DNA from: an uncultured Flavobacteriaceae bacterium
GTDB taxonomy: Bacteria; Bacteroidota; Bacteroidia; Flavobacteriales; Flavobacteriaceae
Length of the DNA: 58,622 nt
Assembly: GCA_947500385.1 (NCBI GenBank)
Contig: CANMSA010000007.1
Location: forward strand, 180,929 to 239,550
Direction of reading: 5' to 3'
Made by a program: the position numbers and the translations under genes. The notes under the pieces are model-generated. The model saw only the letters and a list, made by a program, of their open reading frames with translations, was not told where the DNA came from and ran no database searches. This document shows positions 25,131-33,679 of this stretch, in pieces; position 1 is the first letter of the stretch, and each line of letters starts with the position of its first letter.

Positions 25131-25473
25131 GGCCCGCTAAGTAGGCGTACGCACCTGCAGCTACCAGTGCAAGGAATAGCAGCAAGAGCACATAGAATAG
25201 GCCGGTAAACTTGATCGATGTTTTCTCTGGCGTGATCATTTTCTGATAATAGTCAAAAATACGTTCAAGGTCATCGGTCCATTTGGCAGGGTAAATACTG
25301 GAGCCGCATTTACCGCACTTGATCTGATGGGTAATTTCACCTGTTGTTTTGTGAAAGAAACGTCCGTATCGGTGTTTTTGATAAAAGCTTAGTGTAAGCT
25401 CTTTATTGAAACATTCCGGACAATTGTTTTGTAATGCCGCTTCCTTTATTACTTCTAATTTCTCCTTAGCCAT
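25117..25473 (-). CDS. Small membrane protein with a cysteine (zinc-ribbon-like) pair
   Basis: 118 residues. The N-terminal half has CPEC (residues about 18-21) and, some 30 residues on, CGKCG, a four-cysteine arrangement that would suit a zinc ribbon. A single strong membrane segment is at the C-terminus (GLFYVLLLLFLALVAAGAYAYLA). The function is not known. It sits 28 bp upstream of the histidine kinase gene on neither a shared nor obviously separate transcript: both are on the minus strand, with the kinase first. Confidence 0.65.
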   Translation of the reverse strand: MAKEKLEVIKEAALQNNCPECFNKELTLSFYQKHRYGRFFHKTTGEITHQIKCGKCGSSIYPAKWTDDLERIFDYYQKMITPEKTSIKFTGLFYVLLLLFLALVAAGAYAYLAGLIQF

Positions 25474-25501
25474 GGTATGTGGGATATCGCTAAAAATTAA
25501 C

Positions 25502-26650
25502 CTATTCTATAATTTGCAATGCTATTTGCATGATGGTTCCCTGTTTGTTCGATGACAGCACCTTTACTTTGCCCTTGTGGTATTCCTCCACAATACGCTT
25601 CACAAGCGAAAGCCCAAGGCCCCAGCCACGTTTTTTGGAGGTGACCCCAGGGTTGAAAATAGTTTGATGGTTGCTTCTGGGGATGCCATGGCCACTATCG
25701 GAAACCAAGATATGTACGTAATTTGCTTGCTTTGCGATTTCGATGGCTATATTTCCTTTGCCCCGCATGGCGTCGATACCATTTTTAACCAGGTTTTCAA
25801 TGGTCCATTGATACAGCGATGGGTTTAGCATAACGTTGGCTTTGTCTAGTTTTGAATGAAAAGAGAACTGTACCAATTTTGAACTGCGGAGCTCTAAGTA
25901 ATCAAAGGCATTTTTGGTTTCGACCACAATATCATGAAGGGCCAAAGTCGGCAAAGACCCTATTTTCGAAAAACGTTCTGTAATGGTTTCCAGACGGGCA
26001 ATGTCTTTCTCTATTTCTTTGGTGATCTCAGGATTGATGTTTTCGGTCTTCAACAGTTCGTTCCAGCCTAAAAGCGAGGAGAGCGGGGTGCCGATCTGGT
26101 GGGCGGTTTCTTTGGCCATTCCGGCCCAAAGTTTGTTTTGCTCGGAGGCTTTCGATGTTCTAAAAAAGAAGTAGATGACCGTAGCAAAAAGGAAGATGAT
26201 CAATAATAATGCTAAGGGGTAGTACTTCAATTTATTGAGTACCTCGGAATTCCCGTAGTACAGAGTGGCAAGTTCTTCCCCAAGGTAGTCGATTACAATC
26301 GGTTGGTTTTCCTTTTTGAATTTTGCGATGGTATGCTGTATAAATACGCTATCGTTCGCTTTCTCTTTTGGGAGGTTGTGAATTTTACTAGACCCATCTC
26401 GATTCACCAAGATCATGGGAGTAGAGGTATTGTTCTGAAAAACCGCGATGGGCAAATCGCCGGGGTCTTCTTCTAGACTGGCTTGCGAAAGCTCGGAATG
26501 GGCGGTGGCCCAAATTTCCATTTTATGCCGTTCTTCTTCCTTGAATTTTTTGAAAAAACTATTGGTATTCCACAGAATGAGGCTTACGATAACAAAGGAT
26601 GCTATCAATAAAAATATATTGGAAACTTTTTTTTTAGGATTAAAATTCAT
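25502..26650 (-). CDS. Sensor histidine kinase without neighbouring response regulator
   Basis: 382 residues. TM1 is at about 10-28, an extracytoplasmic part of about 115 residues follows, and TM2 is at about 147-164. The kinase core begins with the H-box KETAHQIGTPLSSLLGW, then the N-box NLVKNGIDAMRG, and G-boxes DSGHGIP and RGWGLGLSLVKRI. It autophosphorylates in response to an envelope signal. No receiver protein is encoded in the neighbourhood; the downstream minus-strand gene is the small membrane protein. Such orphan kinases work with a regulator encoded elsewhere. Confidence 0.92.
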   Translation of the reverse strand: MNFNPKKKVSNIFLLIASFVIVSLILWNTNSFFKKFKEEERHKMEIWATAHSELSQASLEEDPGDLPIAVFQNNTSTPMILVNRDGSSKIHNLPKEKANDSVFIQHTIAKFKKENQPIVIDYLGEELATLYYGNSEVLNKLKYYPLALLLIIFLFATVIYFFFRTSKASEQNKLWAGMAKETAHQIGTPLSSLLGWNELLKTENINPEITKEIEKDIARLETITERFSKIGSLPTLALHDIVVETKNAFDYLELRSSKLVQFSFHSKLDKANVMLNPSLYQWTIENLVKNGIDAMRGKGNIAIEIAKQANYVHILVSDSGHGIPRSNHQTIFNPGVTSKKRGWGLGLSLVKRIVEEYHKGKVKVLSSNKQGTIMQIALQIIE

Positions 26651-26782
26651 CCAAAGATGGTTCTGGGTCTTCTTTTACCGTATACGTTAGGACCTGCATT
26701 CTCAAAGATAACGTAAAAAGGCCTAAAATGGTGTGGCCGTAGTTTTCGAAGTTGGAGGGTTTTATACATTCCGGTACCCGCA

Positions 26783-26888
26783 TGAGGGATAGCAGCGGTT
26801 ACCCCGCGCATTGCTGTTCGGGGTTTTTAAGAAACTATGCGGAAGCGGCGTAAGAGCGAATAGCCCGACCTGTTAAGGACATGCCCAA
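26783..26888 (+). ncRNA. Possible structured intergenic element with an internal hairpin
   Basis: The gap 26651-26949 between divergent genes is not coding. It holds GAGGGATAGCAGCGG on the left and GAGCGAATAGCCCGACC on the right, with a hairpin ACCCCG / CGGGGT plus TTTTT (26801-26828) between. From memory, Bacteroidetes genomes carry recurrent intergenic elements of the form GGGATnnnAGCGG ... AGCGnAnAGCCCG around a variable hairpin, and this looks like one. Strand and function are uncertain; the hairpin with T-run may act as a terminator. Confidence 0.4.
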
Positions 26889-26949
26889 TCCCCGAATACA
26901 GGCCTGCAAAGCTTCTCGGGAAAAGACAAATTCTGTACCTTTATAGCGC

Positions 26950-27831
26950 ATGAAAGAAATGATATCAATTGACCCAAAAGGGCTCGCCACACCAAAGTTA
27001 CACGGGTATCTTTTAGGTGCTATAGGCCCGCGCCCGATCGCCTTTGCGAGTACCGTAGACGAAGAAGGCCGCCCGAACCTTTCTCCCTTCAGTTTTTTCA
27101 ATGTTTTCAGTGCCAACCCACCCATTCTGATTTTTTCTCCGGCACGTAGGGTTCGTGACAATACTACCAAACACACCTTGGAGAACGCACTTAGTACAAA
27201 AGAGGTGGTAATCAATGTGGTCAACTATGCCATCGTACAGCAGATGTCGCTTGCCAGTACAGAATATTTGCAAGGAGAGAACGAGTTTAAAAAGGCCGGA
27301 CTCACCATGGTAGGGTCCGATTTGGTGAAACCACCGCGCGTGGGGGAATCACCAGTACAATTTGAGTGCAAGGTAACCAAGGTTGAGGTGTTGGGTACCG
27401 AAGGCGGGGCAGGCAACCTTATTTTTTCGGAGGTGGTAAAAATACATATCGACCCTGCAATGCTTCATGAAAACGGTAGTATTGATCAAGAAAAAATAGA
27501 TTTGGTGGCCCGCATGGGGGGGAATTGGTATAGTAGGGCCCGGGCAGGTCTGTTCGAGGTGCCCAAACCGCTGTCTACCTTGGGTATCGGTGTAGACGCC
27601 ATTCCGATCCATATACGTTTGAGCAAAACGCTTAGCGGCAACGATTTGGGAATGTTGGGCAACATAGCACAATTGCCGACACAGAAGGAAGTGGATGAAT
27701 TTATAGCCTCTAACCGCCCTCTACGCACCATTATTAGTGGTGGTGAACGGGAACAGTTAGAAATCTTGGCCAAAACCTACCTTGAAAAAAAGGACGTGCT
27801 CAGTGCTTGGAAGGTGCTGTTGGTAGAATGA
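26950..27831 (+). CDS. Flavin reductase family protein (FMN-binding split barrel)
   Basis: 293 residues. The flavin reductase-like domain occupies the first 200 residues: IGPRPIAFASTVDEEGRPNLSPFSFFNVFSANPPI is the typical FMN-binding stretch (broken here by nothing but given by its ends IGPRPIAF and FSANPPI). The rest is a C-terminal extension, including RMGGNWYSRA. Such proteins bind FMN and reduce flavin or other small substrates with NAD(P)H. The ATG at 26950 fits. It is 46 bp upstream of the methyltransferase gene and probably co-transcribed with it. Confidence 0.88.
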   Translation: MKEMISIDPKGLATPKLHGYLLGAIGPRPIAFASTVDEEGRPNLSPFSFFNVFSANPPILIFSPARRVRDNTTKHTLENALSTKEVVINVVNYAIVQQMSLASTEYLQGENEFKKAGLTMVGSDLVKPPRVGESPVQFECKVTKVEVLGTEGGAGNLIFSEVVKIHIDPAMLHENGSIDQEKIDLVARMGGNWYSRARAGLFEVPKPLSTLGIGVDAIPIHIRLSKTLSGNDLGMLGNIAQLPTQKEVDEFIASNRPLRTIISGGEREQLEILAKTYLEKKDVLSAWKVLLVE

Positions 27832-27877
27832 TTGGGTGATATACGTAGGGATATTAAACCTGCTTAAAATAGAACGG

Positions 27878-28687
27878 ATGAAACGTGTTCAGCTATTTGA
27901 ATTTGAAGATTTTAGCTGGTTCCCGACCTGGCTGAGAACCTGTATGACCAACTTGATCGTGGTGCTACAAAAGGCGATGGGTATCGCGGATGTGTTGACC
28001 GATCTAATTGCCCGAGTACTCCTCGAAAAAAAACTGGATCGCGTCGTTGACTTAGGGTCTGGATCAGGGGGTGCTATGCCCGAGGTGTTGGCAAAGTTAC
28101 AACAACGCGAAGGGTTAGGGGACGTGCAACTTTTAATGACGGATCTGTACCCGAATACAACGTTCATTCAAAAATTCAATCAAGACCTCTCCGATAAAAT
28201 AGCGTATCATCAGACTGCGGTAGATGCGACCAATTTTAGCAAGATACCGAAGGGGCTGAAGACGATGATCAACAGCTTTCACCATATGCGGCCCGCGGTG
28301 GCCCGTGCCATATTGAAATCTGCCGAGGAAAACAGACAGGCCATTCTTATCTACGAAATGGCCGAAAATAAGATGCCACTGTTTGTTTGGTGGCTTCTAC
28401 TACCCTTATCATTGGTCATTGTAATGCTTATGGCCCTGTTGATGACGCCCTTTGTAAGGCCGCTTACATGTCAACAGTTGGTCTTTACCTATTTGATTCC
28501 CCTAATTCCTATATGCTATGCGTGGGATGGGCAGGCATCCTTGCCCAGAATGTATGCTTTTCAAGATATAGATGAGTTATTGAAAGGATTGGGAGGCAAT
28601 GCCTATACATGGGAGAAAGGGCATGCAAAGAAAGGAAACGGCAAAAAATTGGGGACCTATCTTTTGGGCTTTCCAACAACACAATAG
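27878..28687 (+). CDS. Class I SAM-dependent methyltransferase with hydrophobic C-terminal segments
   Basis: 269 residues. The SAM motif I is VVDLGSGSGGAMPEVL, with an acidic residue after strand 2 in LLMTDLYPNT, so the N-terminal part is a class I methyltransferase. Unusually, two strongly hydrophobic segments follow (WWLLLPLSLVIVMLMALLM and LVFTYLIPLIPICYAW), which suggests membrane attachment. The substrate is unknown. The ATG at 27878 gives MKRVQLFEFEDFSWFP, a conserved-looking start; a GTG at 27836 is also in frame. Confidence 0.8.
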   Translation: MKRVQLFEFEDFSWFPTWLRTCMTNLIVVLQKAMGIADVLTDLIARVLLEKKLDRVVDLGSGSGGAMPEVLAKLQQREGLGDVQLLMTDLYPNTTFIQKFNQDLSDKIAYHQTAVDATNFSKIPKGLKTMINSFHHMRPAVARAILKSAEENRQAILIYEMAENKMPLFVWWLLLPLSLVIVMLMALLMTPFVRPLTCQQLVFTYLIPLIPICYAWDGQASLPRMYAFQDIDELLKGLGGNAYTWEKGHAKKGNGKKLGTYLLGFPTTQ

Positions 28688-28820
28688 CCTTTTTCTAGGC
28701 CTTGTCGGGATTAAATTCGCGCTTGTAAAACCTTTGATAACTTGTGCTGATTTTGTTAGGTTGCTTTTATGAATAAGGCTATTTTTAACCTTCAAAATTT
28801 TAGTCATATAATTCATAGTC

Positions 28821-29198
28821 ATGGAAGTAGAAGGAAAAGTAAAGTTGATCGGGGAAACCCAAACTTTTGGGAGCAATGGTTTCAGAAAAAGAGAAATAGT
28901 TGTTACAACGGATGAGCAATACCCGCAACACATTATGGTCGAATTTGTACAGGATAAGACCGAATTGTTGAACAATTTCAATGTGGGCCAAGCGGTAAAA
29001 ATAAGTATTAATTTGAGAGGTCGTGAATGGACGAACCCACAGGGAGAAGTGAAGTATTTTAACTCGATACAAGGATGGAGAATTGAAAGCTTGCAGGCAG
29101 CGCCTTCAGCGGAAGGAATGCCTCCGGTGCCACCAGCAGAAGCATTTGTGCCTGCCGATAATCTAAACGAGGAAGATCACGACGATTTGCCCTTCTAG
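28821..29198 (+). CDS. DUF3127 family protein
   Basis: 125 residues. An OB-fold-like domain of about 90 residues (VEGKVKLIGETQTFGSNGFRKRE shortened here to its ends VEGKVKLIG and NGFRKRE, then INLRGREWTNPQGEVKYFNSIQGW) matches DUF3127. The tail is acidic and proline-rich and ends EEDHDDLPF, similar to the acidic C-terminal tip of SSB proteins. It may bind nucleic acid or a protein partner; its function is not established. It stands alone with a strong terminator. Confidence 0.85.
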   Translation: MEVEGKVKLIGETQTFGSNGFRKREIVVTTDEQYPQHIMVEFVQDKTELLNNFNVGQAVKISINLRGREWTNPQGEVKYFNSIQGWRIESLQAAPSAEGMPPVPPAEAFVPADNLNEEDHDDLPF

Positions 29199-29221
29199 AC
29201 CGATACTGTTACCGATATTTG

Positions 29222-29259
29222 ATCCCAATAGGCCGTCCGGCCTATTGGGATTTTTTTTG
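29222..29259 (+). terminator. Intrinsic terminator after the DUF3127 gene
   Basis: A 13-bp stem (ATCCCAATAGGCC / GGCCTATTGGGAT) with a GTCC loop, followed by TTTTTTT. Confidence 0.9.
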
Positions 29260-29377
29260 AAGTTGCAGGAAACACTCCTTTGACATAGTGGTAGGTTCTA
29301 TTTTCCCTTGTACCGTTATTGCTTGTCTAAGCTATGTTTTAAAACTATTTGACTACCTTTAAATAAAAAGCGAAGTT

Positions 29378-30040
29378 TTGAAAAAGCATCAAGGACAACG
29401 CTCGTTGTTCTTCCTTAACGATCGGTTAGAATTTCCCGATGTTGAAACCGCGAATGCCGAGGGTTTGTTGGCCGTAGGTGGGGATTTGGCCCCGGAACGC
29501 TTGGTGCTTGCCTACCAAAGCGGCATCTTTCCTTGGTTTGACGAAGACTCCCTAATTTTATGGTGGTCCCCCAACCCACGAATGGTACTTTTTCCCCACA
29601 AGATCCGAGTGTCTAAAAGCATGCGCAAGGTATTGCGCGGCAACCGGTTTGTACTCAAAAAGAATACCAGCTTCGAGGAGGTTATGAACCAGTGTGCTAG
29701 CGTAAAAAGAGAAGGGCAGCAAGGAACATGGATTACCGAGGATATGAAAAAAGCGTATCTCATTTTACATGAAAAAGGGTTTGCGCAATCGTACGAGGCC
29801 TGGGAAGGGGACCAGTTGGTAGGAGGGCTCTATGGCGTGGATTTAGGATATGTCTTTTGCGGGGAAAGCATGTTCAGCAATGTGGCCAATGCTTCGAAAT
29901 TTGCCTTTATAAAAATGGTGGAAACGCTTGAAAGTAAAAACTATAGGTTCATCGATTGTCAAGTGTACACCGAACATTTGGCCAGTTTGGGCGCACAGGA
30001 AATACCTCGATCGGATTTTATTAAGATGCTACAACGATAA
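29378..30040 (+). CDS. aat: Leucyl/phenylalanyl-tRNA-protein transferase
   Basis: 220 residues. It carries the family signature YQSGIFPWFDED, then WWSPNPRMVLFP, and GGLYGVDLGYVFCGESMFS. The enzyme moves leucine or phenylalanine from tRNA to proteins with N-terminal arginine or lysine, marking them for ClpAP degradation (N-degron pathway). The start is a TTG at 29378, with no ATG nearby that would keep the conserved N-terminus. The last 12 bp overlap the convergent DUF2490 gene. Confidence 0.96.
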   Translation: MKKHQGQRSLFFLNDRLEFPDVETANAEGLLAVGGDLAPERLVLAYQSGIFPWFDEDSLILWWSPNPRMVLFPHKIRVSKSMRKVLRGNRFVLKKNTSFEEVMNQCASVKREGQQGTWITEDMKKAYLILHEKGFAQSYEAWEGDQLVGGLYGVDLGYVFCGESMFSNVANASKFAFIKMVETLESKNYRFIDCQVYTEHLASLGAQEIPRSDFIKMLQR

Positions 30041-30712
30041 GACCAAAGAACTTAGAAGAAGAAACACCTGCTCGGTATTTTGGGTATAATCTTCGGTGCG
30101 GTACTCCAATCCCAACTGAATTTTTGTTTTTTTTGATACCAGCACCCCTATATTGCCCGTAAAACGCAGGTCATACTGAGGTTTAAGGGTGTTGGCCACG
30201 CTCAATAGGCTTTCGGTCGCCAGGATCAAATAGGGTTCTCCTAAATCTACTTTTTCACCTTGTAAGGCAAAATCCATAGCGAAACGATATCGAAATCGAT
30301 GAATGGTACGTTCTGGCCCGATGCGTTGTTCGGAACGAAGACGATGCCCATATCGTATGGCGGAAGTCTTAAACGTATGGTTGTATTGTTGGGTGAGCCG
30401 CAATTCGTTGTCCTTTGTTTCTTCAAAGGCTTCCCTGAAACGATACTGGATACCAAAGGCAAGACTTTGATCGTCCCGAACTTTCCATTTTGAAAAATGA
30501 ACGATGTCCAGCTGTCTTGCCGTTAGCTCAAAAGCCTCCTCTCTGTAAATATAACTTCTTTGGGAAAGGGAAAAATTATGGGAGTACCCCGTAGCGACCA
30601 AATAGTTGATGGCGAATTGAGGTTGCAAATAAGCGGTGATCCGCTCCTGTGAATACATCGCGGAACCCACAACTAAAACAATCGGGAAAAAGAGCTTTTT
30701 AATAAAGCACAT
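30029..30712 (-). CDS. DUF2490 family outer-membrane-like protein
   Basis: 227 residues with a signal peptide (FFPIVLVVGSAMYSQ). The mature part is made of alternating beta strands with pairs of charged and aromatic residues (FSLSQRSYIYREEAF, LRSEQRIGPERTIHRFRYR as shorter pieces), typical of a DUF2490 barrel-like protein expected in the outer membrane. The function is unknown. The ATG at 30712 is the sensible start; it overlaps the end of the upstream gene by 14 bp, so the two are probably coupled. Confidence 0.82.
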   Translation of the reverse strand: MCFIKKLFFPIVLVVGSAMYSQERITAYLQPQFAINYLVATGYSHNFSLSQRSYIYREEAFELTARQLDIVHFSKWKVRDDQSLAFGIQYRFREAFEETKDNELRLTQQYNHTFKTSAIRYGHRLRSEQRIGPERTIHRFRYRFAMDFALQGEKVDLGEPYLILATESLLSVANTLKPQYDLRFTGNIGVLVSKKTKIQLGLEYRTEDYTQNTEQVFLLLSSLVLSL

Positions 30713-31301
30713 GATCGTAGTTTGGCGGCAGGGAACGGCGCAGCTTTTCGAAATTACCGTCAGCATCAAAAAGCACTTCATATTGCAGAAATTCGGTATC
30801 TTTTTTTCCTGCCACGATCAATTCGTACTTGATACTGGGGAGCAATAGATTCTGGAATGCATTCCTAAGTGTTTTCTCGGCATCGCCATCGATCATAGGA
30901 TATTGCTGTTGCATTTTGCGAATACGATATTTCGTAAAGTAGGTGCCAAGGTAATTTTCAATATTTGCAAAGGCCGCTTCGGGGATGTCAACAGGCTTGA
31001 TCAAAAGCTCTACATCTTCCAGTACCCCGGCTTCACTGAACTCTATACTATACCGTAGGCGATCTTTTTTAAATTTGGCCTCATAGCTTACTTTGGCACT
31101 ATCGATCTCTTTGTAAAAACGTACTTTTCGGGCATCTATAAGCTTTTCCTTGATGTACTGCAAGGCGTTTTCTGGGAACTGGGATTTTTTGATCCGATGT
31201 TCCCGCTCGTATTTGTTTTGACCGTAGGTGGCACCGCAAGTAACCAATAAGCAGAGTACAAGCAGTTTTGATAGTGGTTTTTTTTGTTCGTGTTTGACCA
31301 T
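30699..31301 (-). CDS. Exported protein of unknown function
   Basis: 200 residues with a signal peptide (LLVLCLLVTCGATYGQ). The rest is rich in lysine, glutamate and tyrosine, with predicted helices (FPENALQYIKEKLIDARKV) and strands. I do not recognise the family; the layout resembles PepSY-like repeats only vaguely. It overlaps the DUF2490 gene by 14 bp, so the pair probably acts together at the envelope. Confidence 0.7.
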   Translation of the reverse strand: MVKHEQKKPLSKLLVLCLLVTCGATYGQNKYEREHRIKKSQFPENALQYIKEKLIDARKVRFYKEIDSAKVSYEAKFKKDRLRYSIEFSEAGVLEDVELLIKPVDIPEAAFANIENYLGTYFTKYRIRKMQQQYPMIDGDAEKTLRNAFQNLLLPSIKYELIVAGKKDTEFLQYEVLFDADGNFEKLRRSLPPNYDHVLY

Positions 31302-31320
31302 TGCTGTGAAAGGTTTGGTG

Positions 31321-31884
31321 TTATACCTCGTGATATCGAAAGCAATTTACCTCATGATCATTGACCATACCGGTAGCTTGCATCTGTGCGTATATGACGG
31401 TGCTTCCAACAAATTTAAAGCCTCTTTTTTTAAGGTCTTTGCTGAGGGCATCGGAAATGGTGGAGGTAGCCGGAGCATCCTTATAATTTTCAAAGGTGTT
31501 TTTGATGGTTTTTCCATCAACAAAGGCCCAAAAGTAAGCGCTAAAAGAGCCGAATTCTTTCTGAATCTTCATAAATTGTTGGGCGTTGGTCACGGTGGCA
31601 TTTACCTTTAACTTGTTTCGAACGATTCCTGCATCTTGCAATAATGAATCAATTTTGGGTTGATCATAGCGCGCTATCTTTTTGTAATCAAAAGAATCGA
31701 ACGCCTTGCGAAAGTTTTCCCGTTTTCGAAGAATGGTAATCCAACTAAGGCCTGCTTGGAAGGTTTCGAGCACCAGAAATTCGAATAAGGTCACGTCATC
31801 TTTGACCGGGACTCCCCATTCAAAATCATGATAGGCTTCATATAGTGCGTCACCCTCGCACCAACCACATCTGTGTTTGTTCAT
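31321..31884 (-). CDS. tag: DNA-3-methyladenine glycosylase I
   Basis: 187 residues. The N-terminus RCGWCEGDALYEAYHDFEWG carries the first zinc cysteine and histidine, and the C-terminus VNDHEVNCFRYHEV the second pair, as in E. coli Tag. The body includes FQAGLSWITILRKRENFRKAF, cut here at FQAGLSWITIL. It removes 3-methyladenine from alkylated DNA (base excision repair). On the minus strand it is 19 bp upstream of the unknown exported-protein gene and may share a transcript with it. Confidence 0.96.
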   Translation of the reverse strand: MNKHRCGWCEGDALYEAYHDFEWGVPVKDDVTLFEFLVLETFQAGLSWITILRKRENFRKAFDSFDYKKIARYDQPKIDSLLQDAGIVRNKLKVNATVTNAQQFMKIQKEFGSFSAYFWAFVDGKTIKNTFENYKDAPATSTISDALSKDLKKRGFKFVGSTVIYAQMQATGMVNDHEVNCFRYHEV

Positions 31885-32184
31885 CTACTCTAATTATAAA
31901 CTAAAGATAGTTTAAAAAGCTTGCACCACATATAGAAAGTGTGGCATTCCTAAAGTTGCATAAGAGGTAAGGAATAGCGCCATGGGCGGCTACAAGCTTT
32001 TATTCCCTTTGGGTGAGGTACTATGGGCAGCGAGGGGGACTAGATGAACTATGCGCTTGCTGGAGGAATAGCAAACAAGAATCGATTCGTTGAAGGATAG
32101 CTGCCTAGGCGTGTTGAACAGAATCGACGTATTGCATGTTGAAAGTTGGCTTCCAATTCGCAAAAATCAGAAGCCCAACTGTTT
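31885..32184. other. 300-bp gap without recognisable gene
   Basis: The gap lies between the tag start and the end of the next minus-strand gene. Close to tag is TATCTTTA on the minus strand (31902-31909), one base off the -7 consensus. A short inverted repeat CCACA-N9-TGTGG is at 31926-31944. Beyond this I see no coding potential, RNA gene or repeat. Confidence 0.4.
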
Positions 32185-32493
32185 TTATTCGGCTATACTA
32201 ATCTCAAGAATTCCGTTTATTTTTATTTTTGCGCCCGTTTTTCTGGCGGTTGCAAGAAAGGTTTGTGCGATTTGTTTTTCCTGCGCAAGTTCAGCAATTC
32301 GTCCGTCTGGATATAGGGTATCGGCAGTCGCAAGACCTTCGCACATAGAGAGGCGCTGCAGTTTGTGAAAGTTGATTTTTTCATTGATCAGGGCATTGAT
32401 TACATCAACGGCCTCCGAAACGGTAAAACAGCCGTCTACTAATTGTATTTTTTGATCAACTTCGGGCGCTTTGATTGTTGTGGTATTTTTCAT
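32185..32493 (-). CDS. Small protein of unknown function, divergent from LysR gene
   Basis: 102 residues, all helical in appearance, without a signal peptide. The sequence FTVSEAVDVINALINEKINFHKLQRL and the ending KTGAKIKINGILEISIAE are distinctive but I cannot assign a family. The ATG at 32493 is preferred; the frame is open to another ATG at 32541. It is divergent from the LysR-type regulator, the classic arrangement for a target of that regulator, so the regulator may control it. Confidence 0.6.
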   Translation of the reverse strand: MKNTTTIKAPEVDQKIQLVDGCFTVSEAVDVINALINEKINFHKLQRLSMCEGLATADTLYPDGRIAELAQEKQIAQTFLATARKTGAKIKINGILEISIAE

Positions 32494-32507
32494 TTTTTTT
32501 ATCTTTG
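32478..32507 (+). promoter_or_regulatory. Promoter of the LysR-type gene
   Basis: TTG at 32478-32480, 19 bp, then TATCTTTG at 32500-32507: a full match to the Bacteroidetes TTG-N19-TAnnTTTG promoter. The transcript would start near 32514, about 70 bp before the gene. It overlaps the start region of the divergent small gene. Confidence 0.6.
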
Positions 32508-32584
32508 CTACACGAGTACAAAGCTGCATTGTTTTTTTCATAAGTTTTTATTTATATTAGTAATCCTTATTATAAATAATTTTT

Positions 32585-33520
32585 ATGAATTATACGTTGC
32601 ATCAACTTCAAGTATTCTTGAAAGTCGCTGAAAAACAAAGTGTTACAAAGGCTTCAGAGGAGTTGTTTTTAACCCAGCCGGCGGTGTCTATTCAGTTAAA
32701 AAACTTTCAAGAACAATTTTCAATACCCCTGACCGAGGTGGTGGGAAGACGCCTTTTTGTGACCGAATTTGGCAGTGAGATCGCCATGGCCGCTCAGAAA
32801 ATTCTTGATGAAGTAGCGGCTATCAATTATAAAACACTTGCGTACCAGGGGATGCTTTTTGGCAGGTTAAAAATTTCAGTGGTATCTACCGGCAAATATG
32901 TAATGCCCTTTTTTTTATCGGGATTTATAAGAGACCACGACGGCGTGGAACTACAGATGGATGTTACGAATAAGACCAAGGTGGTGGACAGTTTAAGGGA
33001 GAATAAAGTAGATTTTGCGCTCGTCTCGGTATTACCTGCGGATTTGGACATTGATCGAATCGAATTAATGGAAAACAAACTCTATTTTGTTGGAGGAACC
33101 GGCTTGCAGACCGGGAAGAAGATGTCCAAAAGAAAAATGTTCGAAACCTACCCTTTGATCTACCGTGAAGAAGGTTCCGCTACCCGCAATGCCATGGAAA
33201 ACTTCATAATTGATAATAAGTTCCCGGTTCGAAAAAAGATCGAATTGACTTCTAACGAAGCGGTAAAACAAGCGGTGATTGCAGGATTGGGGTATTCTAT
33301 CATGCCCTTGATCGGTATCAAGAACGCCCTGCGTAATAAGGAACTCGAAATTATAGATGTTGCCGGCCTGCCTTTGCGAACGACCTGGAATTTAATTTGG
33401 CTAAAATCAAAGAAACACGGCCCTGCGGCCAGAGCGTTTAAAGAATACATCAACGCGGAAAAGGAAACGATCATTGCCGCGCATTTTAACTGGTTTTTGG
33501 AAGACGGTGCACGAGTATGA
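32585..33520 (+). CDS. LysR-family transcriptional regulator
   Basis: 311 residues. The N-terminal winged HTH is LHQLQVFLKVAEKQSVTKASEELFLTQPAVSIQL, shown here only by its ends LHQLQVFLKV and TQPAVSIQL; the rest is a periplasmic-binding-like effector domain with GLGYSIMPLIGIKNAL. It acts as a dimer or tetramer that responds to a small metabolite. Its target is not evident; the divergent small gene is the first candidate. It has a good promoter of its own. Confidence 0.93.
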   Translation: MNYTLHQLQVFLKVAEKQSVTKASEELFLTQPAVSIQLKNFQEQFSIPLTEVVGRRLFVTEFGSEIAMAAQKILDEVAAINYKTLAYQGMLFGRLKISVVSTGKYVMPFFLSGFIRDHDGVELQMDVTNKTKVVDSLRENKVDFALVSVLPADLDIDRIELMENKLYFVGGTGLQTGKKMSKRKMFETYPLIYREEGSATRNAMENFIIDNKFPVRKKIELTSNEAVKQAVIAGLGYSIMPLIGIKNALRNKELEIIDVAGLPLRTTWNLIWLKSKKHGPAARAFKEYINAEKETIIAAHFNWFLEDGARV

Positions 33521-33679
33521 TGCCGTGTACAATCAAAGATAAGCCCGTAATCTCATAAAAACACCGGACGTAGCTCCCTTAAATCAACTACGGAAGAACG
33601 ATTTAAGTACGGCCGGTGCATGTAGCTTGTAATTGTTCGATTCGGGACAGGCCACTGTTCCGGACTAGCTAACTTTATG

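Noticed and set aside
31926-31944. CCACA-N9-TGTGG inverted repeat upstream of tag
   Set aside because: The arms are only 5 bp, so it is expected by chance, and there is no supporting context.
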